Assembly (NCBI RefSeq): GCF_009905375.1
Contig: NW_027417099.1
Location: 62,001 to 126,000 of the forward strand
Direction: 5' to 3'
Origin: Apium graveolens
Taxonomy: Eukaryota; Streptophyta; Magnoliopsida; Apiales; Apiaceae
Length of the DNA stretch: 64,000 nucleotides
Shown: positions 33,751 through 48,265 of the stretch, piece after piece
Layout: each line of letters starts with the position of its first letter
Position numbering within the stretch: the first letter of the stretch is position 1
The notes under the pieces: generated by a model
Databases searched by the model: none
Told to the model about the DNA's origin: nothing
The model's input: only the letters and a program-made list of their open reading frames with translations
Position numbers and translations under genes: made by a program

Positions 33751-36227
33751 GGTTATAATTCCTATGGACACAACTAAAGGTCCATGACTCCTGATTCGTT
33801 ATTTTACAAGTATAATCAAAATGTTCGCGATTCCCTTCATTGGGTTAAGCTCTCAATGACACATGAGCCATCATAATAAAAACATATTACAACTAAACAA
33901 ACACAACAAGCCTAAAAATTACATTACCCTTGGATAAAGGGATTAGCTAGTCATGAGATGATAAAACAAACATACATTAACATCGTAAACATTGAGCATA
34001 AGAGTTCAAGCATAAAAAAATACAACTTTATAATTTACTTCGAAATCCGGACGAATCTCTTCGCTGCTTTTTATATGCTCCAAGTGCCCCTCAAGAGTAC
34101 GACTATCTAATTATATTCTATTCTATAATATAATATATTACAATTCTTCTCTATAATATCTCTAAAACCTAATAAAATAAAGAGTTTTAATGATTTTCAA
34201 GAAAATGGAATTAATATTTTAGAACTTGAGTTATGGGTGAAACATTGTTATATTTGGATGTACCCCAATAAATCCGAATTTTCTCATTCCTTCTCACTTT
34301 AGAAAATCTTTATTTCCAGTTATAAAGTATTAAACCCTAGTTAGTAATATTCAATTATTTATAAATTACTATAAAGATGAGAATAAAATCCTATAAACAT
34401 ATACAAACAAATGCTCTAACAGCATAATTCACGTAATACCTAGAATAGCTTAATTTCTTTTTCTTTTAATGCTTGTTGATCATGATCTCCAAGAGCCCTT
34501 GTCTGATGGTGATGAACTTAACTAACTTGAGGGCATATTATGTACCTCTCTCCTTCCTTATTGTAGAATTTAAAATTTCATGGGATATTGTTGTAACCTC
34601 AATAATGGGACCTATATTGTTAAACATTAAACAAACACATATAAGTAATTAAAAAATATGATCATCGCTAAAGTTGATATGTATTTATATACATATACTA
34701 AGAATCTTGAAAATCTGTCCATATACATTTTGATAAAAAAATAGTATTATATGCCAATAAAGGCACAATATAGATGTGTAGTAAAGACTAGAAAACCACA
34801 AAGAAGAAACTTATGTAATAGTAATAAATGTATATTAAGTCATTCTATATGTATATACTCAACATTAAAAAAAATTGAGAAGTAATTACTCTTTAATTTA
34901 AGCAAGGTTAAGAGAGTATTGGAGCATTTTCTTCATTGTTTAGAAAATTTCGAGTAAATGAAGAGTTCCTACAAAAAAGAAAAAGAAAATGCCATTAAGG
35001 TTTTATAAATCCTTGTGATCAAGTAAAAATATTTTGATCAAACGGAGACAAACATAAAAAGTGATTTTTTCCTTATTTATAAACACTATACATAATTTAT
35101 AAAAAGTTATTTTGTTGTCATCTGAGCAAAGATATATACATCTTTGTTTATATAAAGTTCTATCTCTTTATAATTTCATGACAAGAAATAGGGGGTGGTT
35201 TTGAGTTTTGTAGTGGATGAAAATTGAGGATATGTGGTAAATAATTTATAGATAGACCAGAAATGTTTCACTTGCAAATTTATATATTTATTTTCGATTT
35301 CATAAGATTTTTAGCATTATTATATTAAATAAATATTTGATTCAAATTTAACAATTATATAAATTTATGTGATAATAAACGAGTCAAAATCCCAATATGT
35401 AAAAATCCTTTATGAAGGTTCTAGAATGTACTGATGTCATGTTTAATATAATTTTCAGTGCACCTAATTAATCAAATATGTATTATTGTTGTAGGCTAAC
35501 CAAGGGTAGGAACTATAAGATATGGGAAACCTAAAGGGGCAGTTTCATTTGCAAACATCCATACACGTGGCAGATTTTATAAGATTTTGTAGATTATTCT
35601 TGTAACTCAATATTCAATAACAATTTCAAACAAGATTATTCTGGTAACTGATTATTCAATAATAATTTTAAACAATTTTCTAAAATTACGTGATTGTTAA
35701 AGAGGATATTTGACTTTATTAAAAAGATAAGTTATATTTGACGGGTACTAGCAAAATCTATATATTCACATCCATCACAAATATTCTTATGCAACCCATA
35801 CTTATTGAAAAAATCTTAAAGTTAATCTCACCAATTACAAAAAAATAGTTACAGATAATTGCTTTTATAATTTTATAATTAAAATATGATATCTTATATT
35901 TCAAATTAATTTTGAATTAAAGGTGGCACCATGAATTCGAAATATTAAAAGTCTAGCATTTAATCACAAATCGGCTTTGATGTGGTGCAACTATTTTCTT
36001 AAAGAGCTTAACGATCAAAAAGTTAACTATTATCTAAAGTTAACTGAGTTATTAATACAAACTTAAGGCTTTTTTTTGTAAATGCAGGGGTTAATTCTAT
36101 TATTGTATTTTTTTTGTTAAAAGTGTTGCATTTATAATTTTTAATATTGAATTTGCAAAAGTATTATTGTATTACATAATATATGATGTTGCCTCAACTA
36201 GAATTTTAGTGTTTGCATCAGACTGTG

Positions 36228-36585
36228 GCCTGATTGATGACGTGCTAATGTGAGAGTCACTGCTGATGTGGCTGTCGGGGTCCCACATATAATGTCAAAG
36301 TTGTGGGCCCATTACTTACGTGGCACTGATGTGGGACCCGCCGATGACATGACACAAGGTGGGCCCATACCTGCCACGTCATTCTATTATGTCGAATATA
36401 TGTGGAACCTATCTATGGGCCCATACTAATGACGTGTCAGTTATGGGATCCAGATGCTTACGTATAAAGTCCAAAAGTATGAAGTCCTATATGGTGGTGG
36501 GTGACCCCGAGTCTAACGTGGTTTGTTGTGGGACCTACGGATGATGTGGCATTCCAAGAATCACGGCTAATGTGTTTGTTTAATG
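36228..36585. repeat. GAYGTGGC / GTGGGACC motif cluster, copy 3
   Basis: Same cluster. It differs from copy 2 by scattered substitutions such as GACGTGCT for GACGTGGC at its start and GACGTGTC for GATGTGGC near 36433. Confidence 0.5.
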
Positions 36586-37474
36586 TTTATGCAACAGTAT
36601 TTGGTTTTGTATAATAGGCTTATTGTGTTGCAGTTTTCCTAACTACATTGATATTTGATGTTGTAGTTGATGGTAAAAAAATAATGCACTATGGATCAAA
36701 TCTAATCCCCGCGGGTGCAACATTTTGGTTTGTTCTATTTTTCGAAAACAAGCTTAATATAACACTTTTTTATCCTATTGTTACATTAAAAAAAGTAACA
36801 TATGAGCAATTTCGGTGTAGTGTTTGGTGTTTTAGTAGATGTAAATGGAGTTACCATAGGACTCTTGGTAACACAAATATGATGTAACAACAAATATAGT
36901 GGTGTGACTATTATATTGTGTTCGTAAAAATCTTTTGGAAAGAAAAGAAAAGAAGTAGAAAAAAAATTATTTTCTTTAGTTTTTTCTTCAATATTTTTTC
37001 ATAAAAAAAAAGAAAAAAAATCTGAAGGTTGAAATATAAGTTTCCTCTATTTTTGTTTCCAAAAATTTATTCCTACTTTTGGGATTTCGGGAGAGAAAAG
37101 AAAAGAAGTAATCTTCTTTTCTTTTCTTAGATTAAGAGAACACAACCTAGGTCTATGGTTACAATATTACTGATGTTACAAAAAATGGAAAAGTGTAGTT
37201 ATTAGACCCTTTATGATTATATACTTTTATTAATGTAACTTAAAACTCAAAAGTGTAATCATAAACCCCTATGGTAGCGCTCACATTATTTATGAACTGT
37301 TATTTCGAAAAAGTGTTACCATAGCCCTTTTTTTAATTACAACAACACTTTTTTACCTTCAACAACACCATTTTTGTGTTACAAACATGCCATATATGTT
37401 GTAGTAAAAATAGACACCGCATGTACTATCGGAGAAAAGAATCGTGTCACTGTCTGTCTAAATAGCACACTAAA

Positions 37475-37666
37475 CTATTCAACGATAGTGTGTCCCATAA
37501 GCACATTCCCCGAAGGTACATGTACAATATGCATCTGATCCATATCAGATAATATATTTTGTGCGTTAGGGTTAGGCGTATACTGCTTATCCCCATCAGG
37601 TACTACAACTTGTGCGTTGGGATCAATCATCGTGTTAATCGCATTGTTCACATTCTGATTCTCCAT
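37475..37666 (-). other. possible transposon exon, copy 3
   Basis: Same open frame, with Met restored and a Thr-to-Met change in the INT-x-xDPNAQ stretch. Function unknown. Confidence 0.22.
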
Positions 37667-38327
37667 AAACCTGTCACTCAAACAACTAAGCAAACACAAT
37701 AATTATAGGATTGTTACACAATTTTGAAAAAAATCAAATATAAAGTGCGTTGGTATATGAGTTATAATGAGAAAAAGACGTAACGAAGAAATGATAAAAA
37801 ATAGAGTACTCGAAATGCAATGGATATTGAATTCGAATCCAGTACTGAACTTTCTCCTTAAAGTTCATAAGCCCTCACCTTATTTGTGCGAACAGCTTCG
37901 CAGAATAAAATGAATCACAGTGAAGGTGGCGAACGATTGTCACTCTCAACGAGGTTAAATAGAATTAAAACTATGAATAATGGTGAAAGAAAAGTGCAAA
38001 GAATAGATAATAGGGTTTGTGATGAGCGACTGTATCATATACTCAACCCTATATCTATAATATAGAGATGAAGAGTTCAGGGGCATGAGAGAGGATATAG
38101 AGAACGGTGATAGTCGATACGGAGATGGTGAGAGGCGTATGGGATCAAAAGAGATATTGGTGTTTAAAATTTAGTTTTTTTAATGGTTTTCTATGAAACA
38201 TTTGTGGATAAAAAGAGAAAACTAATTGGCCTAGGAGAAGAAAAATTTGGTAATAATAGGGCAAATTTTGACTAAAAGGGAAAAAAGAGGGCAAGCGCGC
38301 ATTACTTTTTTTAGGTTGTTTTTTACA

Positions 38328-38466
38328 CTAATTGTTAAATAATCGATGTCTTCAAATAACAAAGACATCAGATTAACATGGGGTGATGTTGCTACATCTT
38401 TTAACATCATTGTTATCAACAACCGATGTCTAATGTGTGATATCTATATAACTTTTTCTTGCAGTG
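38328..38466. mobile_element. CACTA-like element right end, copy 3
   Basis: Same terminus, with the terminal word at 38452-38466 and TAG following. Confidence 0.45.
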
Positions 38467-38941
38467 TAGACTCTGAATAACTTGTGTTCTACTTTTTGCA
38501 ATTAATTAAAACGCATTAATTAATTCAACTAATCTGTAACTGAATCGAATTAATGTTATTCGAAATCAATTATAATAATTCAAATCAAAACATAATTAAA
38601 TATATATAAGCCCAAGCCCATTAAAAATTAAATTTAACAAAACTAGTGAGTGATTATTTTGACCAATTTTTTGCTACATTCGTGTCCATACGTCACACAC
38701 ACGAGAAATCTTGAGGGACTCATAAGCCTCAAATTGTGTCTCGAAAGCCCATAATTTACACCCCCTTACGCACTAGCGTAGATTATGGTGTAATACGTAG
38801 CCAACAAAATTGAAACTACAAATGTGTGTTGCTATGTAGAGGTATGAAAATCTCTTTTCCATTTTAATGGGGAATTTAATAGTAACTAGCTAACTAATTT
38901 TTCACTACTAACAGAGAAACTTTAATAATCATATATAAATT

Positions 38942-39841
38942 TAGACCAGGAAATTCATTTCGTGTCATGTACATTCGTGTAGTGTACTTTCGTGTTTCGT
39001 GTATTAACAAGGTGATCCATAAACGAAACGAAATTATTTCGTGTACCAGTATCTTAAAATGAAACACAAAATGAAATTTTCGTATCAAACACGAAACGAA
39101 ATGGAGTACACGAACCATTTCCCATACTTATTGTGTATCTCTACAAGGAAACACAATGAAAAAGAAAAAGTAAAAGGAATGAAAAAAATAGTACACAAAA
39201 CACAATCGATTGTAGAATTGACCGGATTGATTGTTCATCTTTATCTCCGTTTTTCATATTTGCGTTCAATAGTTGTTCTGATTGTTGGATTCATACTGTA
39301 AAATCAATAACATGATCGATGTAATATGTATACTTACATGTATACACACATGTATACATTTTAAACAATCGATTGTTGAATGATTACTGAAATAGACCTC
39401 AGACCTTTGAAACACGGTGAATAGAAGGCGGGGGCTTTGACACATGGTGAAAGAAAAAGAAAGTAGAACCCTAGACCCAAATTGATTTGTCTTTTTTTTT
39501 AAGTCTACTTCACGACTTGTAAGAAGACTAACAGGCTAATGTTTAAAAAATGTGGCCCAAAATCCAAATGCCCAAAGCCCATTTGTGCAAGTTTTATTTT
39601 TAAATTATTTTGTAAAATAAATAAATATATAATATTTATTTATAATATCTATTTATATAATTTTAAATATTTATTTCGTGTACTTTCATTTCGTGTCGTG
39701 TACATGAGGGTAAAACCAAAATCGACACTAAAATTACCCGTTTACTTTTGTGTTCGTGTATCGAAAATATAAAACCAAACCCATTATTATCGTGTCATTT
39801 TCGTGTCGTGTTACCGTATCGTGTACAAAATTGTCGGCCTA
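38942..39841. mobile_element. hAT-like non-autonomous element, copy 3
   Basis: Same element. The T/A tract before AAGTCTACTTCACGACTTG is shortened, a change shared with copy 4. Confidence 0.5.
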
Positions 39842-41992
39842 TATATCATTAATCTCCTTGTCATTTTGAGTGATCTAAAGTTCTAGGAAAACTCCCTCGA
39901 ATTTTGACATTGAATGACAAACTATTATTATACTTTCTCTTGAATTCAATCAGAATTTAAAAGTTAGATTTTTTTTTTAATTTTTTTAAATTATTTTTTT
40001 CAAAAAAATGCATTTCTATCAATATATAGCAATCATATATGTGTTACTCAATAAAATCATACGTGTTAAGTTGTTGCATTTTCAACCATTCTGCATAAAA
40101 TCATGAATTACATATGTCAATGTATTGTTGACTTCATATTAGACAATTAGCAAACAAATTTATAATCATCTCTTGTGTTTTCTTTAATGATCTTTATCTA
40201 AAAGTTCAAATATATGATATGCTTTCTAATTGTTTTCCATTATATAGTACTAGGGTATTTATTAAGTTTAGAAGCCAAATAACAAATCTACTGTATTCAT
40301 TAAGTTTACAAGACCAATAATAAATGTATCACCTTCCGTCACAAGAGCAACAAAAATGAAATTGACAAATTTTATGTATAATTAAATTTTATATATTCAT
40401 TTAATATTATTTACAAATTGAATAAATAAGATACATGCTAATATAGAAATTTCATATAAAAAATTTAAATTTAAAATAAAAATGTTAAAGTAACAAAATT
40501 CAAAAAAAATTAATTAAGAAATTTTAAATTTAGTGAAAAGTAATATAGTATAAATTCACCTAACTGTAATCCTAAAAAAAGTCTTATTTACTTTTTCTTA
40601 CTTTTTCACAAGTCACATATTAGAATATGAATTAGGGGTTGATTTTTACTTAGGGCTCAAATGAATATGAATTGTGGCCTAGGTTCTTCAATTAGGGTTT
40701 TAATTCTTCTTCAAACTTCAAGTATTTAAATATAATGAGGTAAATCTAAAATCTCTCTTTCTCTTGGCTTCAGTGTTAGGTATTTTTTGATTTAGTGTTT
40801 TGTTTTAGGAATTGTGTAATGTGTTATATAATTTCTCTCACTACCCTCTCTCTCCTTTACACTCTGGGCGTCTCCCGCTTGTGCACTTGTATTTATGTGT
40901 GTTGGTTGCCGGTTTGTGTATATGGCTGTGTTTGTATTTTTAGTTTTTATAGTTATAGTTTTTGAATTTCTTTTTGCCGATTTTTGTAATGAACATTAGT
41001 TATTGTGTAATTTATTATTTTTGATTCAGGACTTCGGACCTTTGAGTTCAGTGAATTGGGTCTTGAGTTTGCACTTTATTTGAGCTATTTCCCCATCTCA
41101 GTTTCTTGTCTAGTTGCTTGTATGATGTGTTGAATTTAGAAAATAAAGATGCTACATTCTTTTCCTTGTTTATTTTCTCATACAACTGAATTTGAAAGGC
41201 TGCATATTAAGATAAATTAAAGAGTTAAAGAATGTTGCATAATTGGTTTTGATTTAAATGCTAGCTTGATGTGGTAAAATGAATACATAATGTTTTGCTT
41301 TTGTATGTCCACAATATACTTTTATCTATAGATAACATAATTTTTATCTTAGGTTGTGTCAAGAGATGATGTGTTTGAATAATATTATAATGGATGGTCT
41401 TGCAAAAATTGTAAGAACATTAGATGTCATCACATATTGTCTACCATCATCTCATCGTCTCATCTACAATGGTCATACTCTATTTCATGCAAACTGGATC
41501 GTAGAAGTTTTATAAATCCTCATCCCTAATTCGGGAAGAAATGAGGATATAAATTTAAATTTAGAGAACAATATAGTTTTTGACATACTTTAGAAGACAT
41601 GTTTGTGTTTCATAAATAATTTTAGACAAATTTTTTTCTAAATGTTTTTTCTCTATTTATCAATGGAAGAAATTATGAGAAGTTTTTAAGCAATTGAAAC
41701 TACACTGACAAAATAGAGGTCCAACACATAGGTATAATATATAAGGCTGCAGGGAAAAAGTTCTCATTTGAATATTATCCCTAAAATTAAATATTTTACG
41801 CTGATAAAAAGAGTGGGATAAACTCATATAGTGGATAATTTAAAGGATGATTTGGCTTTAGAAATATTATGTATATTTTCATCTCCACAATTTATTGCAT
41901 GTATGTGTTTATGTGTAGGCGATGTGAGGTTATTCTAAGAACAAGGCTAATGGAAAGATTTTGAAGAATACATAAAGCTTAAAATGTAGAAG

Positions 41993-42055
41993 CATACATG
42001 GGCCGGGTTACAATTGCCTTTTTTTACCAACCCTAATTCAAAGGGCTATAAAAGG
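41993..42055 (+). promoter_or_regulatory. promoter of coiled-coil gene, copy 3
   Basis: All three elements are retained: TGGGCC at 41999-42004, AACCCTAA at 42029-42036 and TATAAAAGG at 42047-42055, with spacing as in copy 1. The ATG lies 50 bases after the start of the TATA word. Confidence 0.6.
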
Positions 42056-42096
42056 TGGCACAAGTTACACTTAGGTCCAGTGAGCATTGGGGGGGA

Positions 42097-42336
42097 ATGG
42101 AGGCTGTTGGAAAAGTGTCAACTTCAACGGATCAGAAGTCAGAAACCAAGGAGGAACAGGTGGTGCAGACTATTGATGAGCAAATTGAAACACTTAAGGA
42201 GGAACTTGCTAGGTTACATGAGAAGAAATGTCTCTTGCTTGAGAAGAGGCGTGAGAGGGTCGCTTTGATTGCTTCACGGAAGAACAGAATGCGTCAAATA
42301 GAACAAGAACTCAGCAATCTGGAAAAAGAAAGTTAA
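42097..42336 (+). CDS. small coiled-coil protein, 79 aa, copy 3 (intact)
   Basis: Second intact member. The ATG at 42097 (GGA-ATG-G) opens the same 79-residue frame, ending ...NLEKES-stop. It differs from copy 1 only by Ile77 to Lys and a silent ACG to ACT at Thr25, plus one more G before the start codon. In-frame extension upstream to GTG at 42055 is possible on paper, but it would begin inside the TATA word and is not supported. The lack of damage here, with damage in copies 2 and 4, is weak evidence of selection on some copies. Function unknown. Confidence 0.6.
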   Translation: MEAVGKVSTSTDQKSETKEEQVVQTIDEQIETLKEELARLHEKKCLLLEKRRERVALIASRKNRMRQIEQELSNLEKES

Positions 42337-43127
42337 GCAATTGTTGCTTCCTTTGGGTAGGATGTATACCCACACATAAATATGTTATTACATATACTTG
42401 GTCTTATTACTAGTTAGATGTTCCATGAGACATATTGTAATTCCAATATTTATATTTATAGGTAAATGAAATGTGTCTTTTTTTTTAATTCACCCAGTTT
42501 GTTGTTTTAGTTAATTGTTATTTATAATTTCATATTTGCATTAATCCTATGTACAACCAAAGATGCCGAACACTGACAATCCCCTACAAGTGAGTATATG
42601 TTAATTTGACATACATAATTTTTTAAGAGAGGACATGATTGGTGAAAATTAATACTGTATAAAATATGTGAAAAATTATAAAAATTAAAAAAGTAGAATT
42701 TTTTGTAAAATTAAAGAAAATATTATTCACATAAATACTTTTAGTTGTATGACACTAAATGGAAAACTATTATAACACAAACTATTATCATATAAACCAC
42801 CATAATACTTTCTTTTGAAATTAGTTAGAATTCATAAGTTAGATTTAACTATTTTTTTATATATTACAATCATTTTTTAAAAAAAATGTATCATAGAATA
42901 TGTATTTATATATTCTAAAGAATTTTATTAGCATATTTATATGATTTTATAAATAAGTAGGTATTTATTGATATTATTTTACTGGCACAAATTATTATTG
43001 GCTTGCCCAACATTGCGTGTTTGGGCCTTAACCTTAGTTCTGGACATTAGATTTGGGAAAGAAAGGAGCCCGCGGTAAACTAAAATAATCTTCAACTTGG
43101 AGGTGGTCTCATATTCTATTTTGGACT

Positions 43128-43330
43128 CACTACACCAAATATGACATATTGCAACCCCTCTAAAAAAAATGTTACCCCAATATGTTACCTAAGTTGTGCT
43201 ACTTATGTTTTAGTATAACATTGTGTTTTTTTGTATTACCTTAGCCAAAATTCAGATGTTACCGTAGTTATAAAGTGTTGTAGCTTGCAACATATTTCTA
43301 AAAGTGTTAGTTTAGGGTATCATAATACAA
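43128..43330 (+). mobile_element. CACTA-like element left end, copy 3
   Basis: Same terminus and subterminal words as copy 1. Confidence 0.45.
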
Positions 43331-43600
43331 ATATAATATATTTTTAAGCTTAAAAATTATTTAAATTAATTTTAAAAGAATTTAAGATAAATTACAAATT
43401 GAATAAATAAGATACATGATGATATACAAATCTGATACATAATAAAATTTAAAAAATTTAAAAAAGGAATTTTTAAGAAATATAATTTATAATTTTAAAA
43501 TGGAAATTTTAAAAGTATTAAAAAGTAAAAATAGTACATATTTGTTTTATAAACTATAAAAGCAAAAAAATACATAAAAGTAAATAACCTTTTTTCTAAA

Positions 43601-45900
43601 TGAAAGGGCCGGTATGAGGGCTATTTTAAGCTAGAAAGGGGGTTGAATAGCTTAATTACCAATTTAAAAATTGTTATGGCATTTTAAAATAATTTATCCC
43701 TTTTTAGAACTTTACCGAGTGGTTATGCAGTTTATATGTGCGGAAAATAAAGTGCAAGAAAAGAAAATACCACACGGTGATTTTATCCTAGTTCGCGATG
43801 GCGCAACCTCTAATAGATTCGCTCACCCCTACTCCAGTCCCCGAGCTCCTCTCCCGGACTCGGGATTTTCCCTTATAATAAACTCGCTCCTTTAGTAGGC
43901 GGAGAAGCCTTTACACCATTATAAGTATTTCTCTTGGTGCGTAACACAAGGGTCACCACCTCAAAATAAAAGTAATACCTACACAACTTATCTTAGACAA
44001 TAACTCCCCGCTATTTCTTCAAAGTTGTTGTAGAGCCTTTGTGTGGACTTGGCTGCTTTAGCTTTTGTCGGTCTTGGATCGTAGTGATCCGGTCTTGGGT
44101 CTTTTCTCTTTTTCACGGTGCAAAGACTAATAACTCTCCGTTAGTACGTCTAGGACTTGGGTCTTAAAACGATAATCACCTCACGTCACTTCACCTCACC
44201 ACAAAACCAATAAGACAATCCACGAAACAAAGAGTATAGAAAATATGGTTTGAGCTAGGATGTTACTGTACTAGCCCACAAACAGTATAATATTCAAATA
44301 AGAATATTAAAACTAAATAAGAATACTTGACTTAAGATAATAAATAGTAGTCCAAGTATTTTTATAATTACTCCTTTATAGATTAAATAGATAGGTGGAG
44401 TAATATGAGAATTTTTTTTATATTAAGCACTTATGGCTTTTAACTTCTTTAGTATTCTTCTTCTTTCGATTATATATTTATAGATCGAAGAATACTTTAA
44501 TTACAACCTCAGAGTTGTAATTTTACCTTTATGTATATCAACTTAAGGTTTTAAGGTATACTTGTATATTGACGATTATAAGGTCAAAGTATACTATTTT
44601 AACTTTAAGCACGTTTATACGATTTATGAGTCTTAGCCAAGATCCAAATAAGTTAAGTGCAAGTAATTGGCTTAAGATTGTGCTTTCGAAGTTTGGACGA
44701 ATAATTACGAGTATTTTATAGATATCGTAGTATAACCCCCACGGAATACTGAAAGATATTAGAAGGGGCTTATATGATATGACTCGTAATTGTTTATATA
44801 CACGATATATTTTAGCCAAGATCCAATTATATAGCGTGAAATTAATTGGCTAACTCGTGGATTTGATTCGTCCTTAAATTTAACGGATGATTATGAAATG
44901 TTTATCGATCGAGTTATAATCCCCCGGAACACTAAAGATGTTAGAAGGGATTAAAACTATGCTTTGTAATAATTTATGTGCCAGAAATATGTTAGCCAAG
45001 ATCCAATTAAATAAAGTGCAAGTAATTGGCTAACTCTTGAACTTAATCCGTTTTGATATTTGACAAATTAGGAAGTGTTTATAGATCGTGTTATAATCCC
45101 CCGGAACACTAAAGATGTTAGAAGGGATTAAAACTTTACTTCGTAATATTTTATGTGCACGAATAATTGTTAGCCAAGGTCCAATAATAAAAATAATTGG
45201 CTAACTTGTGAACTTGGGTCAAATATACTCTCCCCTTTGGAGATGAAGTACTTTTGTTTATAGATCTTCTTTTTGAGATGATTTAAGTGAAGATCAAGTA
45301 CTTATTCGAATTCTGAGTTCGAATCTTAGTTCTCTTAAGAACTTTGTTTATAAGAGATCTTGTATTAGAGCTTAAGATGAAGTAGAGAAATTAAGTACAA
45401 AGCTCAAATGAAAAGAACTCAAATAAGAAGTTAAAAGTTACCACTTTTGAAGAACGGTCGGAAAAGTTCACCGGAAAAGTTTTCCGGGGGTTCAGATGGA
45501 TTTTGGCACTTTGGTCGAACTTGGGCAGCCCTTCGGAAGGCTGGAAAGTAGTAGTGGATGAGCTCACTTGGTGGGATAAAGCTTGGGTGGGTGAAGCTAA
45601 GCTTGGGTTTCAAAAACCTTGTATATATGTAAGTATATAGAAGAGAGATAAGGTTTTTGAGAAGAAATGTGTGTATAGAATTTGAAAGAGATGAAGAGAT
45701 GCACTTCTTGAAAAAATCCCAGAAACTTTGTGGCTCTTTAGCTTGAAGAAAATGGGTTGGGGTGGGGGTTTATTTATAGGAGAAGTTGGGTGGATTGAAT
45801 GGTGGAGATTTGAGGAAAATGGATGGTGGATGGTGTATGTCACTTGAATTGATGACATGCAAAGGAAAGTGTGTTTCTATGCAACTTGCCACATGAGACA
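43601..45900 (-). mobile_element. solo LTR, copy 3
   Basis: Same element with the same ends and flanks. The minus-strand TATA box is at 45771-45778. Confidence 0.5.
44635..45220. repeat. 178-180 bp tandem repeat in LTR, copy 3
   Basis: Monomer starts at 44635, 44814, 44994 and 45172. An extra C lies in the CCCCC run of the first monomer. Confidence 0.8.
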
Positions 45901-46446
45901 AAAAAATTTATGGGTTCCAAATCTCAGCTGATATACTATAAAACACCATAAAAAATACCATAAAAAATATGATAATTACTAATAATCTTTGATTAAAAAC
46001 TCTTTTGATTTCAGAGGAGACCTTTAAAGAATATTTCTGCAATATTCCTTTTTCGAGCTTGTTGCCATATTCCTGTTGCAGCATAGATCTAAGAAATATC
46101 ATATCTTGATGGTTCTTCTTTGATCATATTGCCTTAGAGATATATTCCATAAAGATATAATTTTGATATTTTGCAAAAATGAAATATCTCTTTTATTTGT
46201 TTTAAAAGACATGATTTTGCTAGTTTGACTTTTTGACTTTAATTTGGATCAATTAAATTCATGTCCTAATGGAGAGGATCTACGTGTACTTAATTTTATG
46301 TTTAATCGTACAAATACAAAAATAAATAATATATTGAAGATATCATTTCATTAAAATAGTAATTTGAATATTATTTATTAAAAGATATAATTAATTTTAT
46401 AAATATATATATATATATATATATAAACCAAATCAAACCAAACATA

Positions 46447-46549
46447 CCCCGTATATCCCGCTTAACGTAGGGTGTGGGGAGGGTAAGATATACATAGCCT
46501 TCCCTTCATTCTGAATTTCAGAATGGAGAGATTGTTTCCCAAAATACCC
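46447..46549 (+). mobile_element. SINE-like fragment, copy 3
   Basis: Same words as copy 1; the middle palindrome is intact. Confidence 0.35.
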
Positions 46550-46779
46550 GGGCTTGTGTGTGCGTGTAAAGATACGTAAAAAATGAGATGAACAATAAAA
46601 CATATATGCAATGAACCATACGAATTTGAAACAAACCAAAATATGATGACTTAAATTGAAGAGATTCGAAAGAAACCTTAGCCCATGGCATTATTTTATA
46701 TAAAAATCTGTGTGTGATTGCTAGATACATAAACTAACCACTCCATTTGTTACTTCTTGTGAATAAATGATATGTATAT

Positions 46780-47030
46780 AAATTTATCACTAATAGACTT
46801 AGAAATATGTAATTTAGAACCAAAATAAACACACATACATGTATATTAACATTTTAATATATATAGAAACACAAGCATCCTCTTATTTTTCAAGTTTAGA
46901 CTTAACTAAATAGCATAAAACTATTGTATTAATCGTCTATGTAAAGAAATACAAAGGGAGTATATACGAAGATGAATGTTCAAACTCTTTTCATATACAA
47001 ATGATTTCTAATCTAATTTCTTTACACATA
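46780..47030 (+). repeat. 250 bp direct repeat, arm A, copy 3
   Basis: Same as arm A of copy 1, with a few private substitutions (AATCGTCTATG, AAATACAAAGGGAG). Confidence 0.72.
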
Positions 47031-47999
47031 TATATAAAAGAAACAAAAGAGTACTTTGGAAAATTATTTATCCTTTACTCAAATACATATGTAACACCCC
47101 TCATCCGTTTTAACCTATCATGAATCATGTTATTTTCTTTTTGGAATAAGATTGCACTCTACTTTTATTTAAAAACAAATCATGTTAAGAAAGAATATAT
47201 ACACAACATGTTACTATTAGTTGTTCAACTTGTATACACATTTTAATGTACATCGAAAATATAGTTAAAATAGATTAATTTCTTTTTTCAATATGTACAT
47301 AAATCTATGTATTTATATATAACTATTAAAATTAACAGGGTTTCTCAAAAATACGCATATTGGAGAAAATAGACATTTGCACCCTCATATACAACTTCAA
47401 GTAACCTCCTCTACAATTTTTGCAACCTGTATGCAATTTGAAAAAACTTTCTCTATACCCAGGTATACAACATTAATAGTATTTTGATAAATAAGTTAAA
47501 AACATGAGTATTTTTGACATATTCCCTAAAATTAATTTTAATTACATCTTTACAATTTTGGGAAGTAATATAAAAATTTGAACTCTAAGTATTTACTATG
47601 CATTAATTATTGTACCAAAATGAAACTATGTTTTATACCATTTTTGGTAATTATAAAATACGGTAAAAGACCCAAATTCATTAATTTAGGTTTATCACCA
47701 AAGAAAATTTTGAATAGCCTAATTTTATTTTCTGCAATTATGTGTCACATGATTTAAATAATCATTTTCTAGTATAAACCTGAATCCTATACATGTTTTC
47801 CATACATAAAAAAATATATGGGAAATTGGCACAAAAGATTTTTTATGTTGAGATATATATTTGAAATTGTTGACAAAAGGTAGTCTGCTCTGTGTAGCTA
47901 CACAATTCCATATTCCAAAACCTTAATCTGTGGTTCCCTAGTTTCTCAATCATTGCTTTGAATTAATGCTCCTCTATAAATAGCAGAGCTAGAATCACT

Positions 48000-48259
48000 A
48001 AATTTATCACCAATAGACTTAGAATTATGTAATTTATAACCAAAATAAATACATAAACATGTATATATATTAACATTTTTATTATATACAAAAACACAAG
48101 CATCCTCTTCTTTTTCAAGTTTAGACTTACCTAGCTAGCATAAAACTATTTTATTAATCGTGTATGTATAGAAATAGAAATGGAGTATACAAGAAGAGGA
48201 ATGTTCAAACTTTTTTCATATACAAATGATGTCTAATCTAATTTCTTCACACTTTAATA
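48000..48259 (+). repeat. 250 bp direct repeat, arm B, copy 3
   Basis: Same as arm B of copy 1; followed at 48266 by the TRIM. Confidence 0.72.
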
Positions 48260-48265
48260 TATATA

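Larger units (their letters stand above)
18190..36187. repeat. 18 kb tandem unit, copy 2
   Basis: Second copy, 17998 bases. It is the shortest complete unit, mainly because deletions of about 52, 312 and 16 bases removed most of the coiled-coil gene and its promoter (around 23682, 23803 and 23904). Otherwise it is collinear with copy 1. Stretches without named elements correspond to those described for copy 1 (add about 18.19 kb early in the unit, about 17.8 kb late) and hold no gene I can recognise. Confidence 0.97.
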